Shown: positions 23,747 through 31,754 of the stretch, one piece after another | Position numbering within the stretch: the first letter of the stretch is position 1 | How the letters are laid out: each line of letters starts with the position of its first letter | Source: an uncultured Porphyromonas sp. | GTDB taxonomy: Bacteria > Bacteroidota > Bacteroidia > Bacteroidales > Porphyromonadaceae | Assembly (NCBI RefSeq): GCF_947254915.1 | Contig: NZ_CAMYEZ010000009.1 | Location: 1 to 31,882, forward strand | DNA: 31,882 nucleotides | Reading direction: 5' to 3' | Notes under the pieces: model-generated | Databases searched by the model: none | Told to the model about the DNA's origin: nothing | What the model saw: the letters and a program-made list of their open reading frames with translations, nothing else | Program-made: the position numbers and the translations under genes

Positions 23747-24714
23747 CTAGGGGTCTGTGGCTGGGTGAGTAAGTCTTGCTGGATACGCTCTAGGAGGGGC
23801 TCCCAGGGAGTGGACAGGTCAAGCGGAGCGAACTCGTGATGGCGTCGCTGCCAGGTGAGCTGCTTACGGGCAAAGTGGCGACTATTGCGCTGTATGAGTC
23901 GTATCGCCTCTGCTAGATCGTACTGCCCATCGAAATGTGCAAAGAGCTCTTTGTATCCTACCGTATTGAGCGCATTGAGCTGACGATGAGGGTAGAGCGC
24001 CTTAGCTTCCTCGACCAAGCCCTCCTCAATCATCATCTCCACGCGCTGGTTGATGCGTTGGTAGAGCTCCTCACGGGGGCGAGTCAGGGCATAGGTGAGC
24101 AGACGGAAGGGGCGGTCGGCATCTTCGCCTGAGTGATAAGAGGAGAGTGGCGAACCGCTGCTGAGGTACACCTCTAGCGCATGCATCACACGACGATGAT
24201 TGCAATGGTCTACCTTATTATAGTACAGCGGATCAACGAGCTGTAGCTCCGCAAGGATGCCTGCCAGCCCCTCTCTCTGATAGCGCTCGTGAAGCTGCGC
24301 ACGTACCTCTAGATCAACAGGGGGGATGTCGTCTATACCACTACAAATAGCGTCAATGTAGAGCATTGACCCTCCACAAAGGATGACGACGGGATGCTCC
24401 CGAAAGAGTTGCTCTAGGAGCTTCATCACCTCTAGCTCATAGCGCCCAGCACTATACGGCTCAGTGATCTCATGGGTCGCTACGAAGTAATGAGGAGCTA
24501 GTCGTCGCTCCTCTTCCGTGGGGGTGGCGGTGCCGATCGGCATGCCACGGTATATCTGCCGAGAGTCTGCCGAGAGGATCGGTAAGGGCTGGGCGGTGGA
24601 GCCTAGATGACGAGCCAGTGCTATAGCAAAGGAGGTCTTGCCTACGCCTGTAGCTCCTGTGAGTACGATCAGTGTAGGGGAGACCTCCTTCAGTTTGCCC
24701 GTGCAGCAGCTCAT
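23743..24714 (-). CDS. miaA: tRNA dimethylallyltransferase MiaA
   Basis: Transfers a dimethylallyl group to N6 of A37 in tRNAs that read codons starting with U. The P-loop GATGVGKT (20-27) is followed by SADSRQIYRGMPIGTATP (about 48-65), the family's substrate-binding block. GGSMLYIDAICSGID supplies the DMAPP region, and NTVGYKELFAH plus RHFARKQLTWQRR give the C-terminal tRNA-contact motifs. The length of 323 residues is slightly above average, with a Cys/Lys-containing N-terminal extension. It lies 18 bp after the pRiA4b-like gene and overlaps radC by 4 bp. Confidence 0.97.
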   Translation of the reverse strand: MSCCTGKLKEVSPTLIVLTGATGVGKTSFAIALARHLGSTAQPLPILSADSRQIYRGMPIGTATPTEEERRLAPHYFVATHEITEPYSAGRYELEVMKLLEQLFREHPVVILCGGSMLYIDAICSGIDDIPPVDLEVRAQLHERYQREGLAGILAELQLVDPLYYNKVDHCNHRRVMHALEVYLSSGSPLSSYHSGEDADRPFRLLTYALTRPREELYQRINQRVEMMIEEGLVEEAKALYPHRQLNALNTVGYKELFAHFDGQYDLAEAIRLIQRNSRHFARKQLTWQRRHHEFAPLDLSTPWEPLLERIQQDLLTQPQTPR

Positions 24715-24732
24715 CGGAGAGGATGCTAGCGC

Positions 24733-25281
24733 TTACTCTTCATCTACGATGCTAAAGCCATCGCTGGAGAGCTCGTCAGCATTAAAGAGCTCCTCGCCAA
24801 AGGCTTCGTCCATCATCCCTAGAGGAACATCGCTAGAGAGTGCGTCACCGCCTAGAAGATTGCCGACAAACTCCTCAGGGTTCGTCTGCCGAGGCTTCTT
24901 ACCCTCTAGAGAGATGATCTGGGGGCTGGACAATGAGCCACTGTGTATCTTGACTAACTGAAGGCGTAGATAGCGATCCTCAAAGAGATCGAAGAGATAA
25001 CGCATCCGCGCTCCTGTCTCGTCAAGCAGATCCTCTAGGCTAGAGCTTTCAATATCATATTGGTTGCCTGCGTCGGTCTCAAAGAAGTCGCTAGAGGCTA
25101 CCTGTCCGATCTCTTCCCAGCGATCGTCGCAGAGATAAAACATACCGATTGATGCTGGGTCAAAGTCTAAGGTGTCTATTAGCAGATCCATGAGCTGAGC
25201 AAAGGCGGCGTCAGCTTGTATCTCAAAGTCTAGAGCGAAGGTCTCCTCAGCCTCAGAGGTTACGTGATAGTGATGTATCAT
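24733..25281 (-). CDS. Plasmid pRiA4b ORF-3-like (IS1096 passenger TnpR-like) family protein
   Basis: A 182-residue acidic protein. The N-terminal two thirds match the pRiA4b ORF-3-like fold by pattern: a starting beta strand (IHHYHVTSE), a helix with LMDLLIDTLDFDPASIGMFYL, a W residue, and LEDLLDETGARMRYLFDLFEDRY, the form taken here by the usual YxYDFGDxW motif. The last 45 residues are Asp/Glu/Ser-rich and probably disordered. The function of the family is not known, and despite the database name nothing here suggests a transposon. It is embedded in a housekeeping run between folE (40 bp) and miaA (18 bp), so it is likely co-transcribed with both. Confidence 0.75.
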   Translation of the reverse strand: MIHHYHVTSEAEETFALDFEIQADAAFAQLMDLLIDTLDFDPASIGMFYLCDDRWEEIGQVASSDFFETDAGNQYDIESSSLEDLLDETGARMRYLFDLFEDRYLRLQLVKIHSGSLSSPQIISLEGKKPRQTNPEEFVGNLLGGDALSSDVPLGMMDEAFGEELFNADELSSDGFSIVDEE

Positions 25282-25321
25282 AAATGGTTTCGTGCCGTGT
25301 GAACTAAATGAATATGCAGGG

Positions 25322-25945
25322 CTAACTCTTACGTACTAGGTTGAAAAACTCCTCACGAGTCTTCGACTCTTTGAAGGCTCCCGTGAAGTCGCTCGTCGTA
25401 GTGAACGAGTTTTGCTTCTGTACGCCACGCATCTGCATACACATATGCTGTGCCTCGATGACGACGATGACGCCTAGTGGTGAGAGCGCCTGCTGGATGC
25501 AGTCTTTGATCTGTGTGGTCAGTCGCTCCTGCACCTGTAGACGGCGAGCGAAAACATCAACGATGCGAGGTATCTTGCTAAGCCCCGTGATATACTTGTT
25601 GGGGATGTAGCCTACGTGTACCTTGCCAAAGAAAGGCAACATATGATGCTCGCAGAGAGAGTAAAAGTCTATATCCCGTACGATGACCATCTGCTGGTAA
25701 TCCTCTCTAAAAGTGGCGGCACGTAGGATCGCTAAGGGATCCTCTTGGTAGCCCTTAGTGAGGAAGTGGAGTGCCTTGGATACTCGCTCGGGAGTCTTGA
25801 GTAGCCCTTCACGGGTGGGGTCTTCGCCTAGCTCTGTGAGGAGCTCCTTGACGTGACCTTTCATCCGCTCTAGTTGTGGCTCAGGGAGAAAGTCGCTGAC
25901 CACGTAGTTCTGATTAGTGTGTAATATCTGCTGGGGCTCTTCCAT
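25322..25945 (-). CDS. folE: GTP cyclohydrolase I
   Basis: Converts GTP to 7,8-dihydroneopterin triphosphate, the first step of folate (and queuosine-related pterin) synthesis. The 207-residue length is typical. Zinc ligands are Cys98 and His101 in SLCEHHMLPF and Cys169 in EAQHMCMQMRGV; a cysteine at that last position indicates the zinc-dependent type IA enzyme. GYIPNKYITGLSKIPRIVD and the following QERLTTQI are the active-site segments. The gene lies 70 bp after the SPOR gene and 40 bp before the pRiA4b-like gene; I see no promoter box in the 70-bp gap. Confidence 0.97.
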   Translation of the reverse strand: MEEPQQILHTNQNYVVSDFLPEPQLERMKGHVKELLTELGEDPTREGLLKTPERVSKALHFLTKGYQEDPLAILRAATFREDYQQMVIVRDIDFYSLCEHHMLPFFGKVHVGYIPNKYITGLSKIPRIVDVFARRLQVQERLTTQIKDCIQQALSPLGVIVVIEAQHMCMQMRGVQKQNSFTTTSDFTGAFKESKTREEFFNLVRKS

Positions 25946-26015
25946 GTATGTAAGATGGTTTTCAGGAAAAAGAGTTTAATGATAAGTCGATGGATGATAC
26001 AGATGTGCGTAGAGC

Positions 26016-26492
26016 TTAGCGTATACGTACTTTCTCTCGGACGATGTAGGCTTCTCGCATAAGTTGTGGATGGGCGGCACGCAAAGCGTTGAGTTGCTGC
26101 TGAGCCTCTTGTCGCGAACTGTAGTCGCCGACCGATAGACGCCAAAAGGGGGCGCTATAAGTGACATAAGTAGATAGCTCAGGCGCTGCACCCCTTACTC
26201 GGCTAGCTAAGCGGTAGGCCTCCTGCTTAGCGCCACGCATATTGCTCGTGTAGACCTGTATGCGATACCCCGTGTGGACGCTTGACCTTGCGGTATGAAA
26301 GGTCGTCTTGCCTACGAGATTGCGCAACCAGTTAGGCTGCGTGATAGTCACGTTGCCTCCACTGCTTTGAGTAGTTATCTGGGTGAAGATGTCCTGCTCC
26401 TGAGTGCGCTCCTGAGCTACAAGCGAGCTAGAGAGTACGGTCACACTCAAGAGTAGGACGAGTGAATGCCTGATAGGCGCTAGAAGCCTCAT
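26016..26492 (-). CDS. Exported SPOR-domain protein
   Basis: A 158-residue protein with a signal peptide (hydrophobic core SLVLLLSVTVLSSSLVAQ, cleavage probably near residue 27) and no lipobox cysteine. Residues about 72-150 form a SPOR domain: GYRIQVYTSNMRGAKQEAYRLA, APFWRLSVGDYSSRQEAQQQL and AYIVREKVRIR. SPOR domains bind peptidoglycan stripped of stem peptides, especially at the division septum, so a periplasmic role in envelope or division is likely. Its ATG overlaps the tpiA stop by 4 bp. A SPOR gene next to tpiA and folE is a layout seen in Bacteroidota genomes. Confidence 0.88.
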   Translation of the reverse strand: MRLLAPIRHSLVLLLSVTVLSSSLVAQERTQEQDIFTQITTQSSGGNVTITQPNWLRNLVGKTTFHTARSSVHTGYRIQVYTSNMRGAKQEAYRLASRVRGAAPELSTYVTYSAPFWRLSVGDYSSRQEAQQQLNALRAAHPQLMREAYIVREKVRIR

Positions 26493-27253
26493 TTATTTGC
26501 TGTGATAATGGGTAAGAATGTATCGGCTTTGAGAGCAGCCCCTCCAATGAGTCCGCCATCGACGTCGGGTTGTGAGAAGAGCGCCTCAGCATTTGAAGCC
26601 TTGCAGCTACCACCGTAGAGGATCGTGGTGAGGTCTGCTAGCTTCTTGTCAAAGAGCGATGCCACCGTCTGGCGAATGTGCTGGTGCATCTCTTGTGCTT
26701 GTTCAGGCGTTGCCGTTAGGCCAGTGCCGATAGCCCATACAGGCTCGTAAGCCAAGACAATCTGCGCCATCTGCTCGTGTGAGAGATGTCCTAGGGAACC
26801 ACGTAGCTGCTCATCGACCACCTCGAAGTAGCGGTTTGCCTCACGCTCTGCCTGCTGCTCGCCAACGCAGAAGATGACCTTGAGCCCATGAGCGAGAGCC
26901 TGATCAACCTTCTGAGCCAGTAGCTCAGCGCTCTCCTTGTGATAAGCACGGCGCTCGCTATGCCCGATGATGACGTAGGTGCAACCACAGGAGCGTATCA
27001 TCTCAGCGGACACCTCGCCAGTGTAAGCACCAGCCTCGTGTGCTGAGCAGTCCTGTGCAGCATACTCTATGCTACTCCCTGCGAGCAGTCCCTTCATCGC
27101 TCCCAGGTGAATGTAAGGAGGAGCCAAGATTACCTTACAGGGGTTGCTGAGCTTAGCCACCTGCTCTTTGATTTCTGTGATGAGTTGGAGCCCCGCGTCG
27201 AGGGTCATATTCATCTTCCAGTTTCCAGCTACGATGAGTGTTCTCTTGTCCAT
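26489..27253 (-). CDS. tpiA: Triosephosphate isomerase
   Basis: Interconverts dihydroxyacetone phosphate and glyceraldehyde 3-phosphate in glycolysis. The 254-residue TIM barrel has Lys13 in AGNWKMN, the electrophilic His98 in IIGHSERR, and the catalytic base Glu170 in LAYEPVWAIGTG. The phosphate-gripping GGSCKASNA and DGGLIGGAAL motifs are near the C-terminus. It lies 16 bp after the MauE/DoxX-like gene and overlaps the SPOR gene by 4 bp. Confidence 0.98.
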   Translation of the reverse strand: MDKRTLIVAGNWKMNMTLDAGLQLITEIKEQVAKLSNPCKVILAPPYIHLGAMKGLLAGSSIEYAAQDCSAHEAGAYTGEVSAEMIRSCGCTYVIIGHSERRAYHKESAELLAQKVDQALAHGLKVIFCVGEQQAEREANRYFEVVDEQLRGSLGHLSHEQMAQIVLAYEPVWAIGTGLTATPEQAQEMHQHIRQTVASLFDKKLADLTTILYGGSCKASNAEALFSQPDVDGGLIGGAALKADTFLPIITANK

Positions 27254-27269
27254 GATATTGTTGTGTTGG

Positions 27270-28571
27270 TTATTTAGTCTTAATCTGATACTCGGAGTAC
27301 TTAGCCTTGTCCTCCCACTGTACGCTTTGGATTAGCATAACAAGGCAAAAGATAATCCAGGCAATGAGGAGCCCCCAACGCTCTATGTGTAGTCCAGCGT
27401 GAGGTGCTTGTCGTAGTAAGGCGGAGAGCTTTTCGTAATCCTGATCTGTGTACTTGTCGGGCAAGTCTCGAGCAGCTCTCTTGTCCAGGATGACACCGTC
27501 AGAGACCAGTATGACAGAGGGCTGAGCCCGAGCCATCGTCTTGATCGTCGTCCCATCGCAAAAGTAGAGTGGATAGGCGGCAGCTGTCTTATTGCGCCAG
27601 CGTCCACGCTCCTCGGGCGTACTGCCAGAGATGCCGTACATAGCGACGCCGACAGACTCAGCCCACTCGTAGAGTGCATTGAGCTTGCGTCCCATCTGTA
27701 TGGGTATCGTCTCCCAGTTTGGCGTTATGACCCATATCTGCGGACTCTCATTGAGTAGCATCGTCTGAGTCACATCTCGCTCTGTCGCTTGCTGAGAGCT
27801 TCCTCCCGCATAGATCGCAAAGTCCATAACAGGAGGCTTGTAGCCCTCCTTGATGACTCGCTCCTGGCGGTCTATGTAAGTCCAAGTGGAGTCGGGGAGC
27901 TCCTCCATATTAAATGTCTCTCGTAGTCCATTCTTCTCATAGATAAAGAGGTACTCGATCTCCTCCTGAGGCGCATTCTCAGGGATCATTGTCAGCTCTC
28001 GTAGCGAGGTGCCGATCTTATAGGGGCGAAAGTCAATGAGTGGCAGATGCCTTAGGTTACCTCCCACGAAAAGCCCCCAGCCCAATAGAAGTAAAACCGT
28101 AGCTACGGAGCCAGTGATACCGCGGAAAGGACGGCTCGCCTTGTGGTAGGTGAGCAGGTAAACTATCGTGACAGCCATGAAGAAGACATTCTTGCCAAAG
28201 GTCTCCCAATTGGTCAGCTTGAGCGCATCGCCAAAGCAACCGCAATCGCTGATAGGGTTAAAGAGCGCTAGGTAAAGTGTCACCAGCGTCATCACGCCCA
28301 TGAAGAGAGTCGTACCCCAGGCTGTGATCCTCCTCCAAAGTCCCATCAAGAGAAAGCCGCCGAGGAGAAACTCAAAGGAGCAGAGTGCCACCGAGAGGGC
28401 GGGAGCCATAGCTCTCATGCTCCCCAGACCCATCACTCTGAGGTACTCCTCTATCTTGATCGCACCTCCCATAGGGTCTACCCCCTTGACAAATCCCGAG
28501 AAGAGTAGCAGTGCTGCTAGTAGGATGCGGGAGAGCTCGGATAGGATGTATTGGACTCGTTGACGGCTCAT
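27270..28571 (-). CDS. MauE/DoxX-like membrane protein (BT_3928-type)
   Basis: A 433-residue inner-membrane protein. The first 165 residues contain about five membrane helices in a DoxX/MauE-like arrangement (LLLFSGFVKGVDP, then a second pair). The motif ISDCGCFGDALKL at about 110-122 is typical of MauE-type quinone- or thiol-linked redox proteins. A long hydrophilic region (about 175-395) follows, with an FVVITPNWETI-like central part that may be thioredoxin-like (PQIWVITPNWETIP; AAYPLYFCDGTTIKTMA; PSVILVSDG). A final helix (about 402-422) ends it. The genes DUF1599, this family and tpiA commonly occur together in Bacteroidales. A role in disulfide or electron transfer is an inference; no substrate is known. 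Confidence 0.82.
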   Translation of the reverse strand: MSRQRVQYILSELSRILLAALLLFSGFVKGVDPMGGAIKIEEYLRVMGLGSMRAMAPALSVALCSFEFLLGGFLLMGLWRRITAWGTTLFMGVMTLVTLYLALFNPISDCGCFGDALKLTNWETFGKNVFFMAVTIVYLLTYHKASRPFRGITGSVATVLLLLGWGLFVGGNLRHLPLIDFRPYKIGTSLRELTMIPENAPQEEIEYLFIYEKNGLRETFNMEELPDSTWTYIDRQERVIKEGYKPPVMDFAIYAGGSSQQATERDVTQTMLLNESPQIWVITPNWETIPIQMGRKLNALYEWAESVGVAMYGISGSTPEERGRWRNKTAAAYPLYFCDGTTIKTMARAQPSVILVSDGVILDKRAARDLPDKYTDQDYEKLSALLRQAPHAGLHIERWGLLIAWIIFCLVMLIQSVQWEDKAKYSEYQIKTK

Positions 28572-28597
28572 AGGATTATCTGTAAATGTGGTGTACG

Positions 28598-29140
28598 CTA
28601 TGCCTGATCAAAGCGCAACTTGATGAGTGCAAAGATAGAGTAGTTTATCATATCCTGATAGTTAGCCGCTATGCCCTCACTCACAAGCGTCTTGCCTGCG
28701 AGATCTTCGATCTCCTTGGTGCGAAATATCTTCGTCAGTATGATGTCTGTTATGGAGCTAATGCGCATCTTGCGCCACGCCTCATCGTAGTCGTGGTTCT
28801 TGTTGACCATCAACTGGTAAGTCTCCTTGATGAGTTGGTCGTATAGCTCCAGTGCCTCTTCGGGCGATAAGTCAGGCTTGTCGCTCGGAGTGCGCTCTAG
28901 CTGTATGAGACCGATGATGCCATAGTTGACGATGCCGATGTACTCGTTGTCTACGTCCTCATCGACACGCTGCTCCGCCTTCGTCTCTAGGGAGCGTATG
29001 CGTAGCGCCTTGATCATGATCTGATCCGTGAGTGAGGAGGGGCGCAGGATACGCCAGGAAGCTCCGTAGTCGTGTAGCTTCTGGGCAAAAAGCGTCCTAC
29101 ACTCTGCGACCACTTTATGATACTGTTGCTCTGTATTCAT
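28598..29140 (-). CDS. DUF1599-domain protein
   Basis: A 180-residue cytoplasmic protein made of two similar halves. KLHDYGASWRILRPSSLTDQI (about 18-38) corresponds to KNHDYDEAWRKMRISSITDII (about 113-133), and both are followed by a K-I/L-R helix and an asparagine-rich YxxIVNY/YxDMINY segment. This internal duplication is characteristic of the DUF1599 family, which has been associated with nucleotide metabolism or modification, but the activity is not established. It is the first gene after lon (28-bp gap) and is followed by the MauE/DoxX-like gene at 26 bp, so an operon is likely. Confidence 0.85.
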   Translation of the reverse strand: MNTEQQYHKVVAECRTLFAQKLHDYGASWRILRPSSLTDQIMIKALRIRSLETKAEQRVDEDVDNEYIGIVNYGIIGLIQLERTPSDKPDLSPEEALELYDQLIKETYQLMVNKNHDYDEAWRKMRISSITDIILTKIFRTKEIEDLAGKTLVSEGIAANYQDMINYSIFALIKLRFDQA

Positions 29141-29168
29141 AGACTCTAAAGCTTTAGGGTGCGTGTGG

Positions 29169-31634
29169 CTAATCGTTGAGCGCTAGGTCCAGCACCTCCT
29201 TGATTGTCTCTACATAGGAGAAGGTTAAGCCCTCAATGTATATAGGCTTGATGTCTAAGATGTCCTTCTCATTCTCTTTGCTCAGGATGAGCGTCTTGAC
29301 GCCAGCCCGCTTGGCTGCTAAGATCTTCTCCTTGATACCACCCACGGGGAGGACACGCCCTGTGAGCGTTATCTCACCACTCATGGCGATGCGTGGCTTG
29401 ACCGTGCGCCTAGTCAAAGTCGAGACGAGCGAAGTCGCCATCGTGATACCAGCACTCGGACCATCCTTCGGAATAGCCCCCTCGGGGACATGTAGATGTA
29501 TCTCCAGCTTGTCAAAGGTGCTCTCAGGTATCTCCAGCTCCTCGCAGTGAGCCTTGATATAGTCTAGAGCGATGACGGCGCTCTCTTTCATCACATCTCC
29601 TAGATTGCCCGTGAGAGTCACTTTGCCCTCCCTGCCTCGATGCGTAGAGCTCTCGATGAAAAGGATTTCTCCACCTACCTCAGTCCAGGCTAGACCCGTG
29701 ACGATGCCTGGCATGCCAAAGTCTTGCCATATGTCTCGTGTGTAGGGTGGCGTGCGAAGGTCTTGCTGTATGATCTCAGGAGTGATCTGTACGCTGTACT
29801 TCTGTCCCATAGCGACACGCTTAGCCTGCTTGCGCATGAGCGCTGCGAGGTTCTTCTGTAGCGATCTCACGCCACTCTCTCGTGTATAGCCCTCGATGAG
29901 ATAGGTCAGAGCGTCGGTGTCTATAGCAAACTGGTCGCTCGTCAGTCCGTGCGCCTCCAGCTCCTTGGGTACGAGATGACGATGAGCTATCTCGACCTTC
30001 TCCTCCAGTAGATAGCCCGAGACCTGTATCAGCTCCATACGGTCGAGGAGCGGACGCGAGATGGTGCTGAGCGTATTCGCCGTAGCGATGAAGAGCACCT
30101 TGCTCAGGTCATAGTCTACGTCTAGGTAGTTATCGTGGAAGGCCACATTCTGCTCTGGGTCTAGCACCTCTAGGAGTGCTGCTGCGGGGTCGCCCTTGTA
30201 GTCTGACGAGATCTTGTCTATCTCATCTAGTACGAAGACTGGATTGCTCGTCCCCGCCTTCTTGATGCTGTCTATGATACGTCCGCACATTGCTCCGATG
30301 TAGGTGCGTCGGTGTCCGCGTATCTCCGCCTCGTCGTGCAGACCTCCGAGGGAGATGCGCACATACTTACGTCCGAGGCTCTCGGCGATGCTCTTGCCCA
30401 GTGAAGTCTTACCCACACCTGGAGGACCGTAGAGACAGAGTATCGGGGACTTGAGGTCGTTCTTGAGCTTGATGACGGCTAGATGCTCTAGGATACGCTC
30501 CTTGACACGCTCTAGGCCGAAGTGGTCACGGTTTAGTATCTCCTCCGCATGCTTGAGGTCAAACTGATCCTGACTATACTCCTGCCACGGCAGGTCAAGC
30601 ATCAGGCGCAGGTACTGTAGCTGTATCGAGTACTCGGGAGCTTGCGTCGGGATGCGCTCTAGGTTGCCCAGCTCACGGTCGAAGGTCTTCTGCACCGCTT
30701 CGCTCCACTGCTTTTTCGTCGCTGCCTCACGTAGCTCTGCGATTGTTTGGTCGGCAAAGTCTCCCTCGCCCAGTTCCTCGCGGATGGTACGTATCTGCTG
30801 CTCTAGAAAGTGCTTGCGCTGCATCTCGTCCATGTCCGACTGAGTCTGCTTGACGATCTTCTCATTGATCTGTACGAGCTCGCTCGTCTGGCGCACATAG
30901 CTGATCAGTTCCATGACCAGTTCCGTCGTATCGGCGATCTTCAGCAGCTCTAGCTTAGCTCGATAGACTAGTGAGAGATAAGCCGCAGTAAAGTTGATAA
31001 GGAAGGGGAGATTATTCTTAGCATGGAGTGCCTCAATAAAGTCCTCAGCACCCTCCATGTGTCGTATTTTGACCAGCTCGACCAGCTCGTAGCGTAGCTT
31101 ATTGAATGCAACAAAAAGCTCCGGGTCATTTGTCAGACAATTCTCCGTATTGGGTAGTAATCGTGGTGACTCGACCCGGCAGCGCAGGTAGGGATTCGTC
31201 TGCGTATAGTTGCTGGTGTGGACACGTATGACGCCTCGTATGATCGCTACGACATTGTCTGGCGAGGGGTGGATCATATCCTCGACGATACAGAGTACGC
31301 CTACCTTGGCGAGCGAGCTGGGTGTGATGGGGGTATCGGGGTCTGATCCGATGTAAGTCGTGGCAACGATGTATTGCCCCTTAGACATGGCATTGCTCAC
31401 GGCATCTATCTGCTTGTCCTCAGTCAGCATGACTGCCTGCAAGACACAGGGAAAGAGGACAGCGTTGAAGACGGGTAGTACGGGAAAGGTACTATGAAAG
31501 AGTACCTTAAAAGCGTCATGCTCATCGTCAAGTATCTCATCTTCATCTATAACGTTCGGCAAGGGAATGACCATGCCCCCTGAGCCAACGTTGGGCAATG
31601 CGGTCTCCACAAAGTCGTAATTGTCTTCTTTCAT
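29169..31634 (-). CDS. lon: ATP-dependent protease Lon
   Basis: A cytoplasmic AAA+ serine protease that degrades misfolded and regulatory proteins. The 821-residue protein has the N-terminal substrate-binding LAN domain (about 48-250; FPVLPVFNAVLFP), a coiled-coil region (about 255-340; MDEMQRKHFLEQQIRTIREEL), and the AAA+ module. That module has the Walker A LYGPPGVGKTS and Walker B VFVLDEIDKI, plus an RPLLDRME region. The C-terminal protease domain holds the catalytic Ser727 in PKDGPSAGITM and a Lys in GGIKEKILAAKRAG. The first 45 residues are an acidic extension. Its promoter is predicted at 31682-31689, with repeat copy D upstream. Confidence 0.98.
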   Translation of the reverse strand: MKEDNYDFVETALPNVGSGGMVIPLPNVIDEDEILDDEHDAFKVLFHSTFPVLPVFNAVLFPCVLQAVMLTEDKQIDAVSNAMSKGQYIVATTYIGSDPDTPITPSSLAKVGVLCIVEDMIHPSPDNVVAIIRGVIRVHTSNYTQTNPYLRCRVESPRLLPNTENCLTNDPELFVAFNKLRYELVELVKIRHMEGAEDFIEALHAKNNLPFLINFTAAYLSLVYRAKLELLKIADTTELVMELISYVRQTSELVQINEKIVKQTQSDMDEMQRKHFLEQQIRTIREELGEGDFADQTIAELREAATKKQWSEAVQKTFDRELGNLERIPTQAPEYSIQLQYLRLMLDLPWQEYSQDQFDLKHAEEILNRDHFGLERVKERILEHLAVIKLKNDLKSPILCLYGPPGVGKTSLGKSIAESLGRKYVRISLGGLHDEAEIRGHRRTYIGAMCGRIIDSIKKAGTSNPVFVLDEIDKISSDYKGDPAAALLEVLDPEQNVAFHDNYLDVDYDLSKVLFIATANTLSTISRPLLDRMELIQVSGYLLEEKVEIAHRHLVPKELEAHGLTSDQFAIDTDALTYLIEGYTRESGVRSLQKNLAALMRKQAKRVAMGQKYSVQITPEIIQQDLRTPPYTRDIWQDFGMPGIVTGLAWTEVGGEILFIESSTHRGREGKVTLTGNLGDVMKESAVIALDYIKAHCEELEIPESTFDKLEIHLHVPEGAIPKDGPSAGITMATSLVSTLTRRTVKPRIAMSGEITLTGRVLPVGGIKEKILAAKRAGVKTLILSKENEKDILDIKPIYIEGLTFSYVETIKEVLDLALND

Positions 31635-31681
31635 ATGAGCGATATTAGCTATCTATTGCGTAAATCTGCTTGTAACGTTTG

Positions 31682-31689
31682 CAAATATA
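31682..31689 (-). promoter_or_regulatory. Probable lon promoter, -7 box TATATTTG
   Basis: TATATTTG on the minus strand fits TAnnTTTG. The predicted transcription start is near 31675, giving a leader of about 40 nt. No good -33 match is seen. No heat-shock CIRCE-type inverted repeat is visible. Confidence 0.5.
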
Positions 31690-31754
31690 CCACATTTATC
31701 CGAGTAGACGTGGGAAGGAAAGCGACCAGAGCTACCTCACGGTGCCTATAAATA

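Noticed and set aside
24733..25281. Transposon gene, because of the 'IS1096 passenger TnpR' family name
   Set aside because: There are no terminal repeats, transposase or composition shift; the gene is embedded in a housekeeping operon.
29146..29157. Perfect 12-bp palindrome CTAAAGCTTTAG between lon and DUF1599
   Set aside because: Too short and A/T-rich to call an operator or terminator; only the palindrome itself supports it.
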